Positions 1 through 11,168 of a DNA stretch of 64,000 bases are shown in pieces. The stretch comes from Gnomoniopsis sp. IMI 355080 (Eukaryota; Ascomycota; Sordariomycetes; Diaporthales; Gnomoniaceae): contig JAPEVC010000036.1 in NCBI GenBank assembly GCA_027946555.1, positions 1 to 64,000 of the forward strand, in the 5' to 3' direction. Made by a program: the position numbers and the translations under genes. How positions within the stretch are numbered: the stretch's first letter is position 1; each line of letters begins with the position of its first letter. Below the pieces are notes generated by a model that saw only the letters and a list, made by a program, of their open reading frames with translations, searched no databases and had not been told where the DNA came from.

Positions 1-25
1 CCCCCCTACCCCCCAAAAGGCAGCC

Positions 26-1023
26 ATGGCCTCGCTCACCCCCCTCGCCGGCTATGATTCTTATACCCACTTCCTCATAACCTCGCCCGCGCCATATGTA
101 GCCCATGTGGAGATCAACCGGCCCGCGAAGCTAAATGCGTTCTTACGGGCCATGTGGCTCGAGCTGCGCGCCATCTTCGACAAGCTGTCTCATGATCCAG
201 ATGTCCGCGCCGTCGTCCTCACAGGTGCCGGCGACCGCGCCTTCACAGCCGGGTTGGATGTGCAAGCTGCCGCCGCCAGCGAGCCCACGCTGGCCGGTTC
301 GTCCATCAAGATGGACGTAGCACGCGCCGCGACAGTGCGCCGCCGGGACTTGGTCGAGTTCCAGGACTGTATACAGGCCGTGGAGAAGTGCGAGAAGCGT
401 GAGTTTGGCACCCGCTAGAATCCAGAGGATGTGACCTGAAGGCTGACGATGCGTTTTAGCGGTGATTTGTGTTCTACATGGAATCAGCATCGGTCTTGCG
501 ATCGACCTCTCGACCTGTGCGGATGTGCGGATATGCGCAGCTAATGCGCGCTTTGCTGTGAAGGAGGTAGATATTGGTTTAGCCGCGGACATTGGCACAC
601 TAAGTCGGCTGCCCAAGTGCGTAGGGAGCTTCAGTTGGGTCAAGGACGTATGCTTGTCGGCGCGGACGTTCGACGCCCGGGAGGCACTAACAGTGGGCTT
701 CGTAAGCCAAGTGCACGAGAACAAGAGCAAGGCCGTGGAGGCCGGATTTAAGATGGCCGAGCTGCTGGCAACCAAGAGTCCGGTGGCAGTCCAGGGCACG
801 AAAGAACTATTAAATCACGCGAGGGACCATAGCGTGGACGAGAGTAGGTTTGGTGCTCCCCTATCGCTTTCTCCTAGATATCATATAGCTGACTATTGCT
901 GCCACACCAAAAGGCTTGCGGTATACCGCTATCTGGAATCAGGGAATGCTCCAGTCAGACGACGTCTCTGCGGCGCTGTTGTCAGGCTTGCAGAAGAGGA
1001 AGCCGACATTCGAGAAGCTATAG
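26..1023 (+). CDS. Δ3,5-Δ2,4-dienoyl-CoA isomerase (enoyl-CoA hydratase/isomerase family)
   Basis: Exons 26..398, 460..843 and 914..1023 give 288 residues. Crotonase fold: the oxyanion-hole segment TGAGDRAFTAGLD is in exon 1. Exon 2 carries IGLAIDL and KEVDIGLAADIGTLSRLPK, the signature of mammalian ECH1-type enzymes. D140, E160 and D168 keep the 20- and 8-residue spacing of the catalytic Asp/Glu/Asp triad known from rat ECH1, which favours dienoyl-CoA isomerase over plain hydratase. The role is to isomerise 3,5-dienoyl-CoA during β-oxidation of odd-position unsaturated fatty acids. The C-terminus is FEKL, only a weak PTS1-like tail, so peroxisomal location is inferred. Exon 3 ends with the family-typical LRYTAIWNQGMLQSDD. 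Intron 1 is GTGAGT..TTTTAG. Intron 2 ends at an AAAG acceptor, chosen because it restores the family frame. The start ATG sits in a good context (cagccATGG). Confidence 0.9.
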
Positions 1024-1292
1024 ACGTAGACCACTGCATCACATTGCATCCGAGGACCTTTGCGCTCCTTCGACCTGTTGCGCAACCATTCCTGACTGCG
1101 TGCCTGCCTGCTTTGCCCCCATGCTGGTGCCATGTCCCATGTAGTTCCCGTGGTGTATGCCACTTGCCTGTAGTCGGGTTGGTCGGGCTAGTCGAGGGCG
1201 TCGCTTAATAGTCGTTCGAGTGTATCGTCATATTACAGCTCGTGAATATTCGCGAGAAAGAGTTGCAGCGCTTTGAGCCTAGTCCCAATCTC

Positions 1293-1629
1293 TCAGCCCT
1301 CGCTGTCGGACTCGACACGTTGAGTGGTGTTTTTCAGGCGCTCCTCGAGCTTGATCTTCAGCACCTGGACCATGGTCTCCTTAACCACGATGTTCTGGTC
1401 GTCAAGAACCTCAATGATATAGTCGTGGTTATTCTCGTTGTCGATGCTGACGATGATTGACTTGATAGATGCGTCGCATTGGACGAGGACGCCTAGGGCA
1501 TACGCGGCGAATGTCAGTTCCCCGGATAGTTTGATGGTGTCGCGCGGATGATGGGGCAAGTCTTCCGGGCGTAAGGGCGCAAGACGTCACAGATGGCAGT
1601 GGGAGCTTACCTCTGATGGCTCGTGGCAT
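1293..1629 (-). CDS. TFB5: TFIIH basal transcription/repair factor subunit TFB5
   Basis: Two exons on the minus strand, 1611..1629 and 1293..1492, encode 72 residues, the usual size for this family. The first coding exon is only 19 bases (MPRAIR plus one base). The protein reads [20 protein letters not shown] followed by [18 protein letters not shown], the TFB5/GTF2H5 pattern. TFB5 is the smallest core subunit of TFIIH; it binds TFB2/p52 and supports XPB helicase action in transcription initiation and nucleotide excision repair in the nucleus. The C-terminus is acidic (VESDSEG). The intron starts GTAAGC and ends CCCTAG. The gene is tail-to-tail with the isomerase gene, about 270 bases apart. 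Confidence 0.93.
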
Positions 1630-2317
1630 GATTAGGGAGTCTATCCAAACAGTGAGCTTGAGGATCTACATTTGCTGCAGCAGCATGGATTGTCCTGGCA
1701 GAACCAAGGGCGGCGTTCATGTGGTGGTCGCCTGTCTGCCAAAGCGGGTTCGAAGACGTTGACGTTGCAAGGCTCGCGAAGTGCCAAGAGGTTCAGTCCA
1801 GCCTGTGATCGTTGAAAACCCCCTGCAATGGTCGGCTCAGAGGGTGGTCAATGCTTGCACCGATGCCACAAAGCTTATTTAGTGGATCCTTCCATACCTC
1901 ACCTAGTGATTTACTTCATACCCTTGGTATATCAAACTGCACTTCATCCAGTGAAAGCTTATGGTTGACCAAATTGACATTGACCAAGTATTCATTTACA
2001 AAAGAATATATCTTTCGAGCATCATTGACACACTCGAGGAACGAGGTTTAATGTAAACAGACGCCCAGTTGGCAGGCTACTGCTTGTGATTGCAGGAGGA
2101 ATACCCTTTTTCGCAGTCCATGAGAAGTTGGCCTGTGCTGGGGGCCTGCTGCACCGATCACGTTCGCTGCAAAAGGCTCCATCGCTGACACAGTTTCAAT
2201 GTCGTCTTGCCCGCAATAATTGCTACGGGATGAAGCCGGAGCTCCTCAAGAGCCTCATAGTACTCGGCTCAAGATGTTCAGAAGCGGAAATTTGAGCACC
2301 GCTGTAAGGAGTCACAT
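1630..2317. other. intergenic, promoter side of TFB5
   Basis: This stretch holds the upstream region of TFB5 and the 3' flank of the C11orf54-like gene. Only short unconserved reading frames occur. I see no RNA gene or repeat. Confidence 0.6.
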
Positions 2318-3286
2318 TCAGGACTCTTGGGCAGCTGTTGGATCAATCCGGTAAAGAACCTCAGCAACATTGAACCAGCCTTCATACTCCACAGTGTCCT
2401 TTGTCTCGTCGAGGTCAAAGTGATAGTGGCCGCCCTTCTGGTATTCATCAGGTCCATCGACTCCAAAGCAGTGCGTATGCTCCATCCTCAGGTTGAGATC
2501 CGTGTCATTGCCAGAATGCAAGACGCTCAAACAGACAATGGGTGCGGTCATGTCGTAAAATTGAAGCCAGTCCTCAACCCCGTTTGGGTCCTTGAAAGGC
2601 TTTCCAGGAAAGTCAGGCATCACATGCGTCTTGATTTTGCCGGAACGGATAACAAAGACACCGCCCACGCTGATGAGTTTTTCACCATAAACATCTCCAA
2701 TCGCCTTCTGAATTGCTTCGGTGAAATTCAAGTTGCCCTTCCTGCCTTTGGCTGTGATATGCAGCAAAGGGCCAGTCATGCCATTGCTTCCAAGCAGATT
2801 GCACATGAGCGCAAATCCGGTCGAATTGCCGACCTTTTCGCACAGCACATCACCGCCTTCGAGCACTTTGGCATAGCGAGTGCAATTATTCACCCGGTTG
2901 CTAGACACAGAGCCGTAGGCAATGTTCGGCATGAGCTCCGTGTTGAGACCGAGGTCAAAAAAAGGCCCAGCACCTGCTCCGATTAGAAATCCCCCTTCTT
3001 GTGGCATTTCCATTAGGTCTGCGATGGTGAGCAAGTCGTATCGTTTATCCAACCTGGGCAATGGGCGTAGATTGGCTGTGCCACCTATATCTGCAACTCG
3101 GGGATTGCCAGAAAGCCCAGGAGCAGCGAGATGGAATGGTGACTGGCGGAGGTCAGGTGGCACGGCAATAGAGGCATTTGCAGTGATAAATTTGGGCTGT
3201 AGGCCATCGTGAATTGCGGCAGCCACCTCTTCGGGTGACGGAGGGTCGAGAGGCACTCTCCTAACTGACCATGGTTTGTCGACCAT
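2318..3286 (-). CDS. C11orf54-like zinc-dependent ester hydrolase (DUF1907)
   Basis: A single exon encodes 322 residues, close to the 315 of human C11orf54 (PTD012). The sequence matches the family along its length: LGGN-like SGNPRVADIGGTANLRPLPR near the N-terminus, GFLIGAGAGPF, NTELMPNI and a C-terminal histidine cluster MEHTHCFG..GGHYHFD. In the human structure three histidines of an HxH..H cluster bind zinc, and the protein has weak ester hydrolase activity on model substrates; its natural substrate is not settled. Here the HTH and following HYH fit that metal site. There is no signal peptide or membrane segment, so it is probably a soluble cytosolic or nuclear protein. The start at 3286 is the first ATG of the conserved frame. 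Confidence 0.88.
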   Translation of the reverse strand: MVDKPWSVRRVPLDPPSPEEVAAAIHDGLQPKFITANASIAVPPDLRQSPFHLAAPGLSGNPRVADIGGTANLRPLPRLDKRYDLLTIADLMEMPQEGGFLIGAGAGPFFDLGLNTELMPNIAYGSVSSNRVNNCTRYAKVLEGGDVLCEKVGNSTGFALMCNLLGSNGMTGPLLHITAKGRKGNLNFTEAIQKAIGDVYGEKLISVGGVFVIRSGKIKTHVMPDFPGKPFKDPNGVEDWLQFYDMTAPIVCLSVLHSGNDTDLNLRMEHTHCFGVDGPDEYQKGGHYHFDLDETKDTVEYEGWFNVAEVLYRIDPTAAQES

Positions 3287-4057
3287 TATGCTGAAAGTCG
3301 GAAAGTCTGATCTCAGGCTATTCCTCGGAGACGTTTGAGGGATGGGTCCTTCGAACGTTGAACAGGGTAGTCATGAAGATCAAGGTCGAGATGACGGGTT
3401 TATCACGTCGTTGGTGGGGAGAAACCTCGGCCGGACGGTCGGGAATGGCCGGCGACCGGAACTGCTCCTTCTAGAATACCTACCACATATAGCTTTTCTT
3501 TCCTCTCTAGTGTCTCTCAACTGGCTCGCCCATAGACACTTGTTTTACACGTCTCATATCTTCTCTTGCTTCTTTCGAAAAGCATACTTTTCAAACGAGG
3601 ACTGGGAGCAGTCAAGCATACACCCGGATGGGAACAACTTCTCCCCCTAGCTCGGCTGTCCGTACGGAAGAGCGATGCCCGTGCAGATAGATATTAACCA
3701 CGATTTGTTAACCATCTTATGTTGCAATATTGCAGATACATCGATGTCGAATTAAAACAAGTCGCGAGAAATTCTAGACCTTGGAAGGTGTGGCGCACCT
3801 TTTTACCAGACACATGAAGCAAATCTCACGATGTCTGAAACCACGCTGGGTTGAGCGTGCCTTCGCTCTTTTCGTCTACATTATGCAACACATTTTGTTT
3901 TATATACTAATTCTTGGTCTCGATGGTTCCCGAGGTCTTTATTATTGTCAGCGCAATCACTAGCAAGGGAAGCTCCCAAACAATGATCTTGAGCATCCAT
4001 CCAGCATCAATCCGTCCCGTTGCGTCTTCATAGGTCATACAACGGCGCAGGAAAACC
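3287..4057. other. intergenic between C11orf54-like gene and GPI pseudogene
   Basis: This is the upstream region of the minus-strand hydrolase gene. It contains T/C-rich stretches around 3490-3570. No protein-like reading frame or RNA gene was recognised. Confidence 0.55.
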
Positions 4058-4797
4058 ACGGCCCACAAACTCCTCACCCTCACGCTCCTCGGGAGCATCA
4101 CTCTCGCCTCGAATCCCCTGCTGCTCCGCGATGACTATCTCGAGAGTGTCTGCCCCCACAATGTCACAAACACCTCGCCCGACACTGTCATTCCTCCCCG
4201 CATTAAAATCGACAGCATCTAGAAGCCCTGCACGCCCAACGGTACCACTGCACTCTACTATACTGCTCACGCTGGATGCATTTGCGCGGGGTCCTACTTC
4301 GAGGACTGGACCGGTTGCCAGGACCGTCTCTTGTACCACGGCCAGCGCAGAGATCGCGACAAGGCCTTTCACGACTCCACCGCTGCTGCCGCTTCTCACA
4401 GTCTCTGACTTTCTCTTCACGAGCGGCAAGCCAAGGTTTATGACAGACTTTGCGGATTACTTCTCCGAAGCAAGTGTGTCCGCCACAGAGCCGACAACGG
4501 GAGCCAGGGCCATCAATTACCAGCGCCCAGCAATATTGCGGTGAGCTTGTACTTCACGCCGAGTGGAAGTAAAAGTGCTGGGAGCGATTACCGCAAGTGC
4601 GGCGGAGTCGACCGCGACGAACATGGCCGGCGCTTCGGGGACGGGCTCCTCCAGTGCGAAAGGGTGGATGTGGAACTAGCTCAGTGTCGAGCGGCAGTAT
4701 GTCGTCAAGCTTGAGCGCAGTAGCTGCGCAGCCGACTTCGTTTGCTAGCGGGCTGTATCTTGGCATGGTGGGTGTGGGTGTTGCTGCTGGACTGTAA
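4058..4797 (+). pseudogene. decayed gene for a secreted Cys-rich GPI-anchored protein
   Basis: One frame from 4058 reads a signal-peptide-like segment (LLTLTLLGSITLAS), then VCPHNVTNTSP, CTPNGTTALYYTAHAGC and YFEDWTGCQ..YHGQR. This pattern is shared by a large family of fungal extracellular GPI proteins. That frame has TAG at 4220-4222 and TGA at 4406-4408. The family sequence resumes one frame over (DFLFTSGKP..FADYFSEASVSA, about 4405-4490). A third frame gives the Ser-rich GPI tail SSGSMSSSLSAVAAQPTS with a hydrophobic end (LGMVGVGVAAGL), stopping at 4797. At the expected start there is ACG (4058-4060) in an otherwise ideal context, AAAACC-ACG-GCC. No introns repair these breaks. I conclude it is a pseudogene; sequencing error is less likely because there are four separate lesions. 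Confidence 0.6.
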
Positions 4798-5121
4798 TTA
4801 AATAAAGGTGTGTTATTGTGGTTCTTGCACAACTTGTACACCACAATCACAGGAACATTTGTGATCAGGCTGGTGTTACTGATGCAGGAGGTACCACGGA
4901 AATCAATCACACAATAACCAGTAATGGGGATAGGCAACAGCCTTGCTGAATATAGTCAATCATCATTTACAGTCTTTGCTGTACTGGTATCTCTCTTCGC
5001 GCCACTCCACCCATCCACACCGCCCTCAACTCCTCGCTCCTCTCATAAATTTTCAACCATTTTTGAGCACCCACAACCCTCTGAGAAACGCAGCATCACA
5101 GCCATCGCTTCCACGGTGTGT
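4798..5121. other. intergenic, 3' flanks
   Basis: This is the short convergent gap between the GPI pseudogene and the GFA-family gene. Nothing recognisable. Confidence 0.5.
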
Positions 5122-5896
5122 CTACTCAGGCATTCCCTTGAACGGCTTGGCCAAGCTCTCCGTCATGAAAGGCAACTTGCTCTGCGTCCAGATCTCGGTA
5201 TCAGGCTTCAACGTCTTCTTGATCTCCGTATCCAAGGTGCCAGCCTTGATGGCGATGATCTCAGGCGCTGCGTCCGGGTCGTGAGCAATGGGTGAGCCGC
5301 ATTCAGGGCAGAAGACGCGATGTACGTCCTTGCCGGACGAGCCTTTGCCAGCCCAGGACTTGGTCGTGCCGTTGATCTTCAGCTTGTCCTTGGGGACGAC
5401 GGCCACGAGAGCTGTACAAATGGCAAGCAAGTCAGCTGAATGGTCTCACACAAAAACCGTAGGTTGAACGTTGCAGCATTGGCAAGCTCATGAAGCACTC
5501 AAATTCGCGAGAAGAGGCTCTGTGGGACTCTGGGCCAAATGCGCAGCTTTGCTCGCTAGTTTCGCGCTCGAGGCAAGCCTTTCGCTTGAAAAGTCAGGAC
5601 CCACTGGTGATGCAATGATTCCACTACCCATCCGTCGTTCCCGATACAGGAATGCGGGGGAGGGGTCGTCGACTCCACCATGATGAACAATATGTGACGA
5701 CACACCCGCAACATCCAGCTCTCCGACTGGTAAGGAAACGGGGAGGGGTTTCAAAAAGTCAGATCGCGAACGTACAATAGGTCGAGCCAGACTGGCGCTG
5801 GCAGTCATCGCAGTGGTCGTAGCCCGTGATGAGCGGCGCGTCGACGTCGATTGTATACGTGACGGCTTTGCACAGGCAATGTCCGGTGAGAACCAT
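5122..5896 (-). CDS. GFA / CENP-V-fold zinc protein (glutathione-dependent formaldehyde-activating family)
   Basis: Exons 5776..5896 and 5122..5411 give 136 residues. The N-terminus reads MVLTGHCLCKAVTYTI, then DHCDDCQRQSGS, with FCPECGSPI further on. These are the CxC, CxxC and CxxC zinc ligands of the GFA domain in their usual order. Splicing joins GSTY to SLVAVVPKDKLKI and restores the family consensus; the intron runs GTACGT..TACAG. Members bind zinc and some act on S-hydroxymethylglutathione or related thiol adducts, but many fungal paralogues have no known substrate, so only the fold is safe. It is likely cytosolic. A TATATATATA element lies about 145 bases upstream of the start. Confidence 0.87.
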
Positions 5897-7110
5897 GTTG
5901 GCGAGCTTGCTAGAATGGTGGTAGGATATGTGGAGGAAGCAATTGGCCAGTTGTGGTCTATAGGTTGTGTTGAAGATAAAGGGAGCTGTTACGGGGAAGT
6001 GAAGGTGGTTGGAAGGGACAGGTTATCCCTCAGCCTCTTATATATATAGAAATACCTTTCATCGTCATACCGAATCCTCTAGCAGATATGATCGTCCAGG
6101 AAGTAGCATTTCCGGATGGTGCCAGTCTCCACCTTGGGTCTTGCTATCTCAGCTAGTTGTACAGTTTGTACAGTACCGAAACGGCACAGATGCTACACAA
6201 AGACCTGCAGCTGTCACTTGCCCGGGATGAAGTATAATTCCAAAACAGGCCACTTTGACCACCCAGCCCAGCCAGTCCAGCCATTGGAAATGTTGGGGAA
6301 GAACGCGGGGCAAAAGCCACTATCTTAGCAAAGCTGACTTGACGTGACGTGTTCGTTCGCAGCAGATTTGGATGGACGGATATGATTTGAGTTTCCAGCT
6401 TCTTCGGAACCACGAAGTCAAATGCGGCCTGGTCCGCTCCCTTGGTTAGCAGAGAGCGGCCCCTTGTCCTTCAGACGTTGCAAACCTTGCAAATCAAGTT
6501 CTTGCCGGCTGCTGTGTCGCGTGATCCCAATATGCATAAAAGATGTGCTGTAAGATGACCTTACAGAGCTTCAATATCTTCTCCATCGCCAGACGTTCTA
6601 TCTTTGGGAGGCAAAGACTATACCTCCGTAGCCCGGCCATTCGCATCAATGTATGTAAGCTGAGGAAGCTCATAAGGGCTAGACCGGACATTCATGATCA
6701 AGATGACGGACTCGTACTGTGCAGTACAGTAAGTATTTGGAATCAGTACAGGCGAGCCAGGGCCGGTGGGTGGGACCTGTGCTTTCGAACCCCACCAAGT
6801 ATTAGTGAGTTATACACACAACCAATGGAAGCAGATCGGTCGTCCCATTCGGGAATGTTCCCGCGTCGGCGGACTGCATGCTAACGAACGTCTGTTCACC
6901 GAAAAGAGGTGAATGCCGATCCGCAAGCCAAATGACTGAGACATTTGTAAAGGTTCAAAGGTCTAATTGATCGGCAACTATCCGCGGGCTATTGTAATCG
7001 TACACTACATACGCAGTATGCATGTTTACCCTCTGCAAAATGACAGCGGCGTCCATTCCGCGGATTTGTGTTCCGATATTTACTGCAATCTGTGGCATCT
7101 ATACGCCTGC
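5897..7110. other. intergenic, upstream of GFA gene and 3' of DUF1365 gene
   Basis: This is about 1.2 kb without a convincing gene. It holds the promoter of the minus-strand GFA gene, including a TATA-like run at 6039-6048. Reading frames are short and unlike known proteins. Confidence 0.55.
6039..6048 (-). promoter_or_regulatory. TATA-like element of the GFA-family gene
   Basis: TATATATATA lies about 145 bases upstream of the start codon at 5896. The sequence is its own complement, so orientation is assigned only from the downstream gene. Assigned by position and composition alone. Confidence 0.35.
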
Positions 7111-9038
7111 CTATTCATACCCATAGGCCAGTATCGCAGTAACAAGCCCCAGTACACGCATTTTCCCCTGGAATGCAAATGCAACTGTCCAAGCCAGCCA
7201 AGTCTCGAACATGATGAGGGCTGTGTCGACGAACAGTAGACTCCCGAAGCCTAGCCTGTCTGCAACGAAGAGCTTGATGACAAGACTCCTGTACATATTT
7301 CTCAACTTCGCGTCTTCCTGCTTCTGAATGAATGCATCCATGGACGATATGCGAAAATCACGGATATCGACCGCGTAGGTAGTAGCCGGTGACTCAACAT
7401 AGGTCTGGCTCGAGGTCAATGGCCGGACAATTCGCTCCGGGCGTCGCCGGAGGTAGCGAATCGCTTCAAAGTAGAGATAATCCAGCGGGCTCCTTGCCTC
7501 TAATGCAGGGGCAGGGCCCTTGAACAGCAGCTTCGGAAGCAGTTCAGGCCGTGAGACCCAGATGGTGCAACTCTCTCGGAGTTCAGAGAAGAGGGCCTCG
7601 AGATCGTGCGCGTAGGAGACAAATCGGGTGTAGAATACCGGTGTCAAGACCTTGAACTCAAGATCTTCGACCTCGGACTTCGACTTCGCTGATGGTGATA
7701 GCATGAGCTCTTCTCCAACGCTGGCTATCCCACTCGGAATGTACTTGACAGCGACTGCTGCGTGGCATTGCTTAACAAGACTTCGAAGATACGATCTGAA
7801 TGCAACCTCCAGTCTTCTCTCAGCAGAATCCGCGTTGCGTCCCATGCTCTCCTTCAAGGGCTCAGGTCTGTACCACACGTGGAGTTTCCTCTGAAACCAC
7901 AAACGCGCAGCTTCCCTAACAATCCTCGGGAATGTTATGAACCCAACCCACCACCAGGACGATAGGAACACGGCTTTCTGCCGAAAAGACATGCGAGATG
8001 GATCTATCGCATGCCCCTTTGAGACAAGCCGGGCAACGATCTTCCCGTGTCCCTTGCTGGATTTGAGAGTGATGGTGCTGTCAATGGGACTTCGGCCTTC
8101 AGCCAAGGCCCTGAGTGGGTCATATGCAAGAAGGCTGTATGCGCCTTTTCGCGAATTGAATGGCGAGACATGGAAGTCTTTGGGCCACTGCTGTTTGAAT
8201 ACTGGGGGATCGAGGGAGCTAGGACCATTTTTCACGGGCCGATGCTCTGCGCCCTCAATCTCGGCCTCGGCCGTTTTCTGGGGTCTTAGCAAGTACATAC
8301 GGCGCTCGTCAAAGGTGTTGTTGACCTCTATTATCATGCCTCTCAGAGACATATCGTCTGCATACAAGTACCAAAATGAGGCAGGGTTGAAATGGTATCC
8401 CAGAAACCTCGCTGCTGTTACTAGATAGGCGTGAGGATATTCTGATGGATCAACTCCCTGTGCGGGGCATTAGTGACAGGGCCAAGGACATTCCGCATCA
8501 AAAAATTACGCACCTGAGACCTCAGATATGCATCCAGCTTTCCACGCAGGCCCATCTGCCTATTTCCACGGTCCAAGTAATCTTCTGGGTCAATGTGATA
8601 CCAGCCTCTTCTGGACAGGGACGACCAAGGTTGCTCTTTCGAAGACGAAGAGACCATTCCACCCGAGATGCCCTCCCAGCCCACAGGGATACCGACTACC
8701 AGGTATGAGTAGTCAAAGGAGTGTTTCTTGGGAAAGAGCCTCGTGTGTGTCGTCAAGCCGGGGAACAGCAAAACCTTCCCCGGACCAGTCCATGGGGAAG
8801 TGTTGCTCGGGGCAAGCAGCCATCGGGCTACTTGAAAGGTTATGAATACAATTACTGCATTTCGTAGGTATCCTAGGATCAACTGCAACAGCTCAGCCTT
8901 CGTATAGTCCGGGAATGCCTGGAGGGATATTAGTGAAGCAAAGACGAGCTGCTTTGCGTATCGTGTGTCGAAGCCGAGAACTTGAGACAAGGCGACGGCT
9001 GTGGCACAAGACAGCCACCCTGACGGTCCACGACTCAT
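7111..9038 (-). CDS. DUF1365 family integral membrane protein
   Basis: Exons 8514..9038 and 7111..8457 encode 623 residues. The intron (GTGCGT..CGCACAG) joins LDAYLRSQ to GVDPSEYPHAYLVTAARFLG. DUF1365 hallmarks follow: GYHFNPASFWYLY, EVNNTFDER and KDFHVSPFNSRKG. Before them lies LFPGLTTHTRLFPKKHSFDYSYLV, the N-terminal part of the domain. A hydrophobic stretch near residues 50-70 and two near the C-terminus suggest membrane anchoring. In bacteria DUF1365 genes often sit beside cyclopropane-fatty-acid synthase genes and are suspected of a lipid role, but no activity is proven, and no such neighbour is present here. The start is the first in-frame ATG after an upstream stop. Confidence 0.85.
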
Positions 9039-9702
9039 GTCCAGGGTGGAGGAGATGCAGAATAAAAGTCAAAGAAAAAAGCAGGCACACTTTGAGTCCA
9101 TTAAAGTCTGGGAGTGGTAAAGAAAAGCATGGTGTTTGTGAAAAGTGTAATGTCACTAGAGGCTAACCGGGAGCTCCGACTTTCGAGACGGCTTCCCCTT
9201 GCAGATGATGCTCCCGTCTAAAGTCCGATGCATTCCTACCTCTAAGTTTAGACTGAGGGTAGGGACCCCGCCACCACCCGGCCGTTTAGTGGATGACTAA
9301 CAGATTTTGCGTGCAGAACGAATACAGTCTTGTTAGTGGTAAGCGTTTGACTCAGTCGGCAAAGACGTCTCGTTCTCCACCTGTCCACCGGCTTCCATTG
9401 TCGATATTTAACGACATCAGCCCTCAATCCGTTGCTTTGTCAAAACTTCAGCCTTACTACCACACGCGACAGCGACAACGTCATCTACCAACCAACTGAG
9501 ACCAAGACATCAACTCACCCCAACCCTATAACTCTATTGCCATCCAAAACACTTTCCACTCCATATCTCCATATCAGCCTTTCCTGCCCGACGTCAGCCC
9601 AACCAGGACCAAACGTCATCAACCCGCTTTGTACTCGAAATACCCACAACAGCACAACAGCTCCACGAGATCCTCTCCAGCCACAACCACACACCGTTCA
9701 AG
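9039..9702. promoter_or_regulatory. divergent promoter region DUF1365 / MBF1
   Basis: These 664 bases separate two head-to-head genes. The half next to MBF1 (about 9520-9700) is strongly C/A/T-rich on the + strand and poor in G, typical of the leader of highly expressed fungal genes. No other feature was seen. Confidence 0.5.
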
Positions 9703-10243
9703 ATGTCTGACTGGGACACTGTCACCATTGGAAGCAAGGCTCGCGCCGGTCAGGCTTCTCGGGAAACCGTCGTGCGCGGCAAGGGTGCCCTGAATGCCGC
9801 CCAGCGAAGTGGCCTCATTGTCGGTCAGGAGAAGAAGTTCGCCGTCGGCAACGCCGTAAGTCTCATCATTGTCACACACAAACCAAGCAGCAAACAGGAC
9901 TAGACACTGACGATCTCTTTCTCTCCTATTGTAGGCCAAGGGCAACACCGAGGGCCAGCGCCAGAAGAAGCTCGACGAAAATCCCGACATCATCAAGCCC
10001 AAGACGGTTGGCGTGGAAGTCGGCAAGCTCATCATGAACAAGCGCCAGGAGATGGAGCCCAAGCTTTCGCGCGACCAGCTCGCCAAGAAGTGCAACACCA
10101 CTGCCAACATCCTCGGCCAATACGAGAATGGCACCGCTCAACCTGATCAGAAGATTCTTGATGCCCTCGAGCGTGCCCTCAACGTCAGGCTCCGAGGCTC
10201 GAAGGACGTGATTGGTACCCCCCGATTCAAGAGCAAGAAATAA
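9703..10243 (+). CDS. MBF1: multiprotein-bridging factor 1 (transcription coactivator)
   Basis: Exons 9703..9855 and 9935..10243 encode 153 residues, the normal MBF1 length. The N-terminal MBF1 domain begins [14 protein letters not shown]. The second exon holds [13 protein letters not shown] and a Cro/C1-type helix-turn-helix ([25 protein letters not shown]) at about residues 85-140, then the basic tail PRFKSKK. MBF1 links sequence-specific activators such as GCN4-type bZIP proteins to TBP, and in yeast it also limits frameshifting on colliding ribosomes. It is found in nucleus and cytoplasm. The intron is GTAAGT..TTGTAG in phase 0. The long C-rich leader fits strong constitutive expression. 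Confidence 0.96.
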
Positions 10244-11168
10244 ATGATCTTTCTCTTCCCTTTTCGATGGACGGGAAGGGGCATTGGGTGTTGATACATT
10301 CAGGCCAGCCTGGGAGTGGACCTAACAGAGGGTGGTGAAAAAGCTTAGCCTTTCAGGTCCAGGCTGGACCAAGGCAACTATTGGGTTACGATCCGATGGG
10401 TCCGAGGGGTTACGGAGGCGTTTGGTTATAAGACAGGCCTCACTATCCTCGTGAACGTGCACACATAACGGAGGTAAAGGGGCCGGTCTTCTTGCATTTC
10501 CTTTTCGTGAATGTCGCGTCTAGACTTTCCATAAAGACTGGCAATAGAATTTGATTGACATTACCCATCGCCTCAAGCCCCGAACGTGTTCCTAATAAAG
10601 TATAGCCGGTTCCGTCGCCAGCATTTGAATGTGATAGATATCGCAGTGATTGGGAGTTTGCCAAGCAGGACACACTGTTCTTGGAAACGAATGAGTAACC
10701 AAGTGAATGGCACTCGGCATTGAAAATGTAGAAAGCAAAGTTTCGTTCCAGAAGGAGCATGATAATGTCCTTAATGCAGTGAAGGGCTAAATCAAATGCA
10801 ATTCCTGAGACTTGACGTGATCTACCTGTCTGTTCCTGAACAATCTTGTATGTGTTCTGCCTATGCAAGCACGCCATGCCATGCCAATGTATATGCAAAA
10901 GTCAAAAGAAAGACAACCATACCGAACACTCTATGCATTCCGCGAGTGATAATACATAAAAGTCCCAAGCAATGCCTTTAACTCCTGCTTGTCCCAATGT
11001 TCCAACCCACCGGACCCCCCCCCTCCAAACAAAATGAACGACAGCTTAAACAAAATCCTTTCCCACACAAAGCTAACCCTACCACACGCATGCTCTTAAC
11101 TGCTCATCGAACAGCAGATACATTCTCGTTCGATCTGTTGAAATATCTCTCGGACAAACCCTGCAATC
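10244..11168. other. intergenic between convergent MBF1 and CDT1
   Basis: This stretch contains the 3' flanks of both genes. It has only small unconserved frames, and I see nothing else in it. Confidence 0.55.

Noticed and set aside
4028..4429. 133-codon minus-strand frame opposite the GPI pseudogene
   Set aside because: It is the complement of the decayed coding sequence and has no recognisable pattern of its own.
6740..6830. tRNA-like B-box (GGTTCGAAAGC on the minus strand)
   Set aside because: No matching T-stem, A-box or acceptor stem could be folded.
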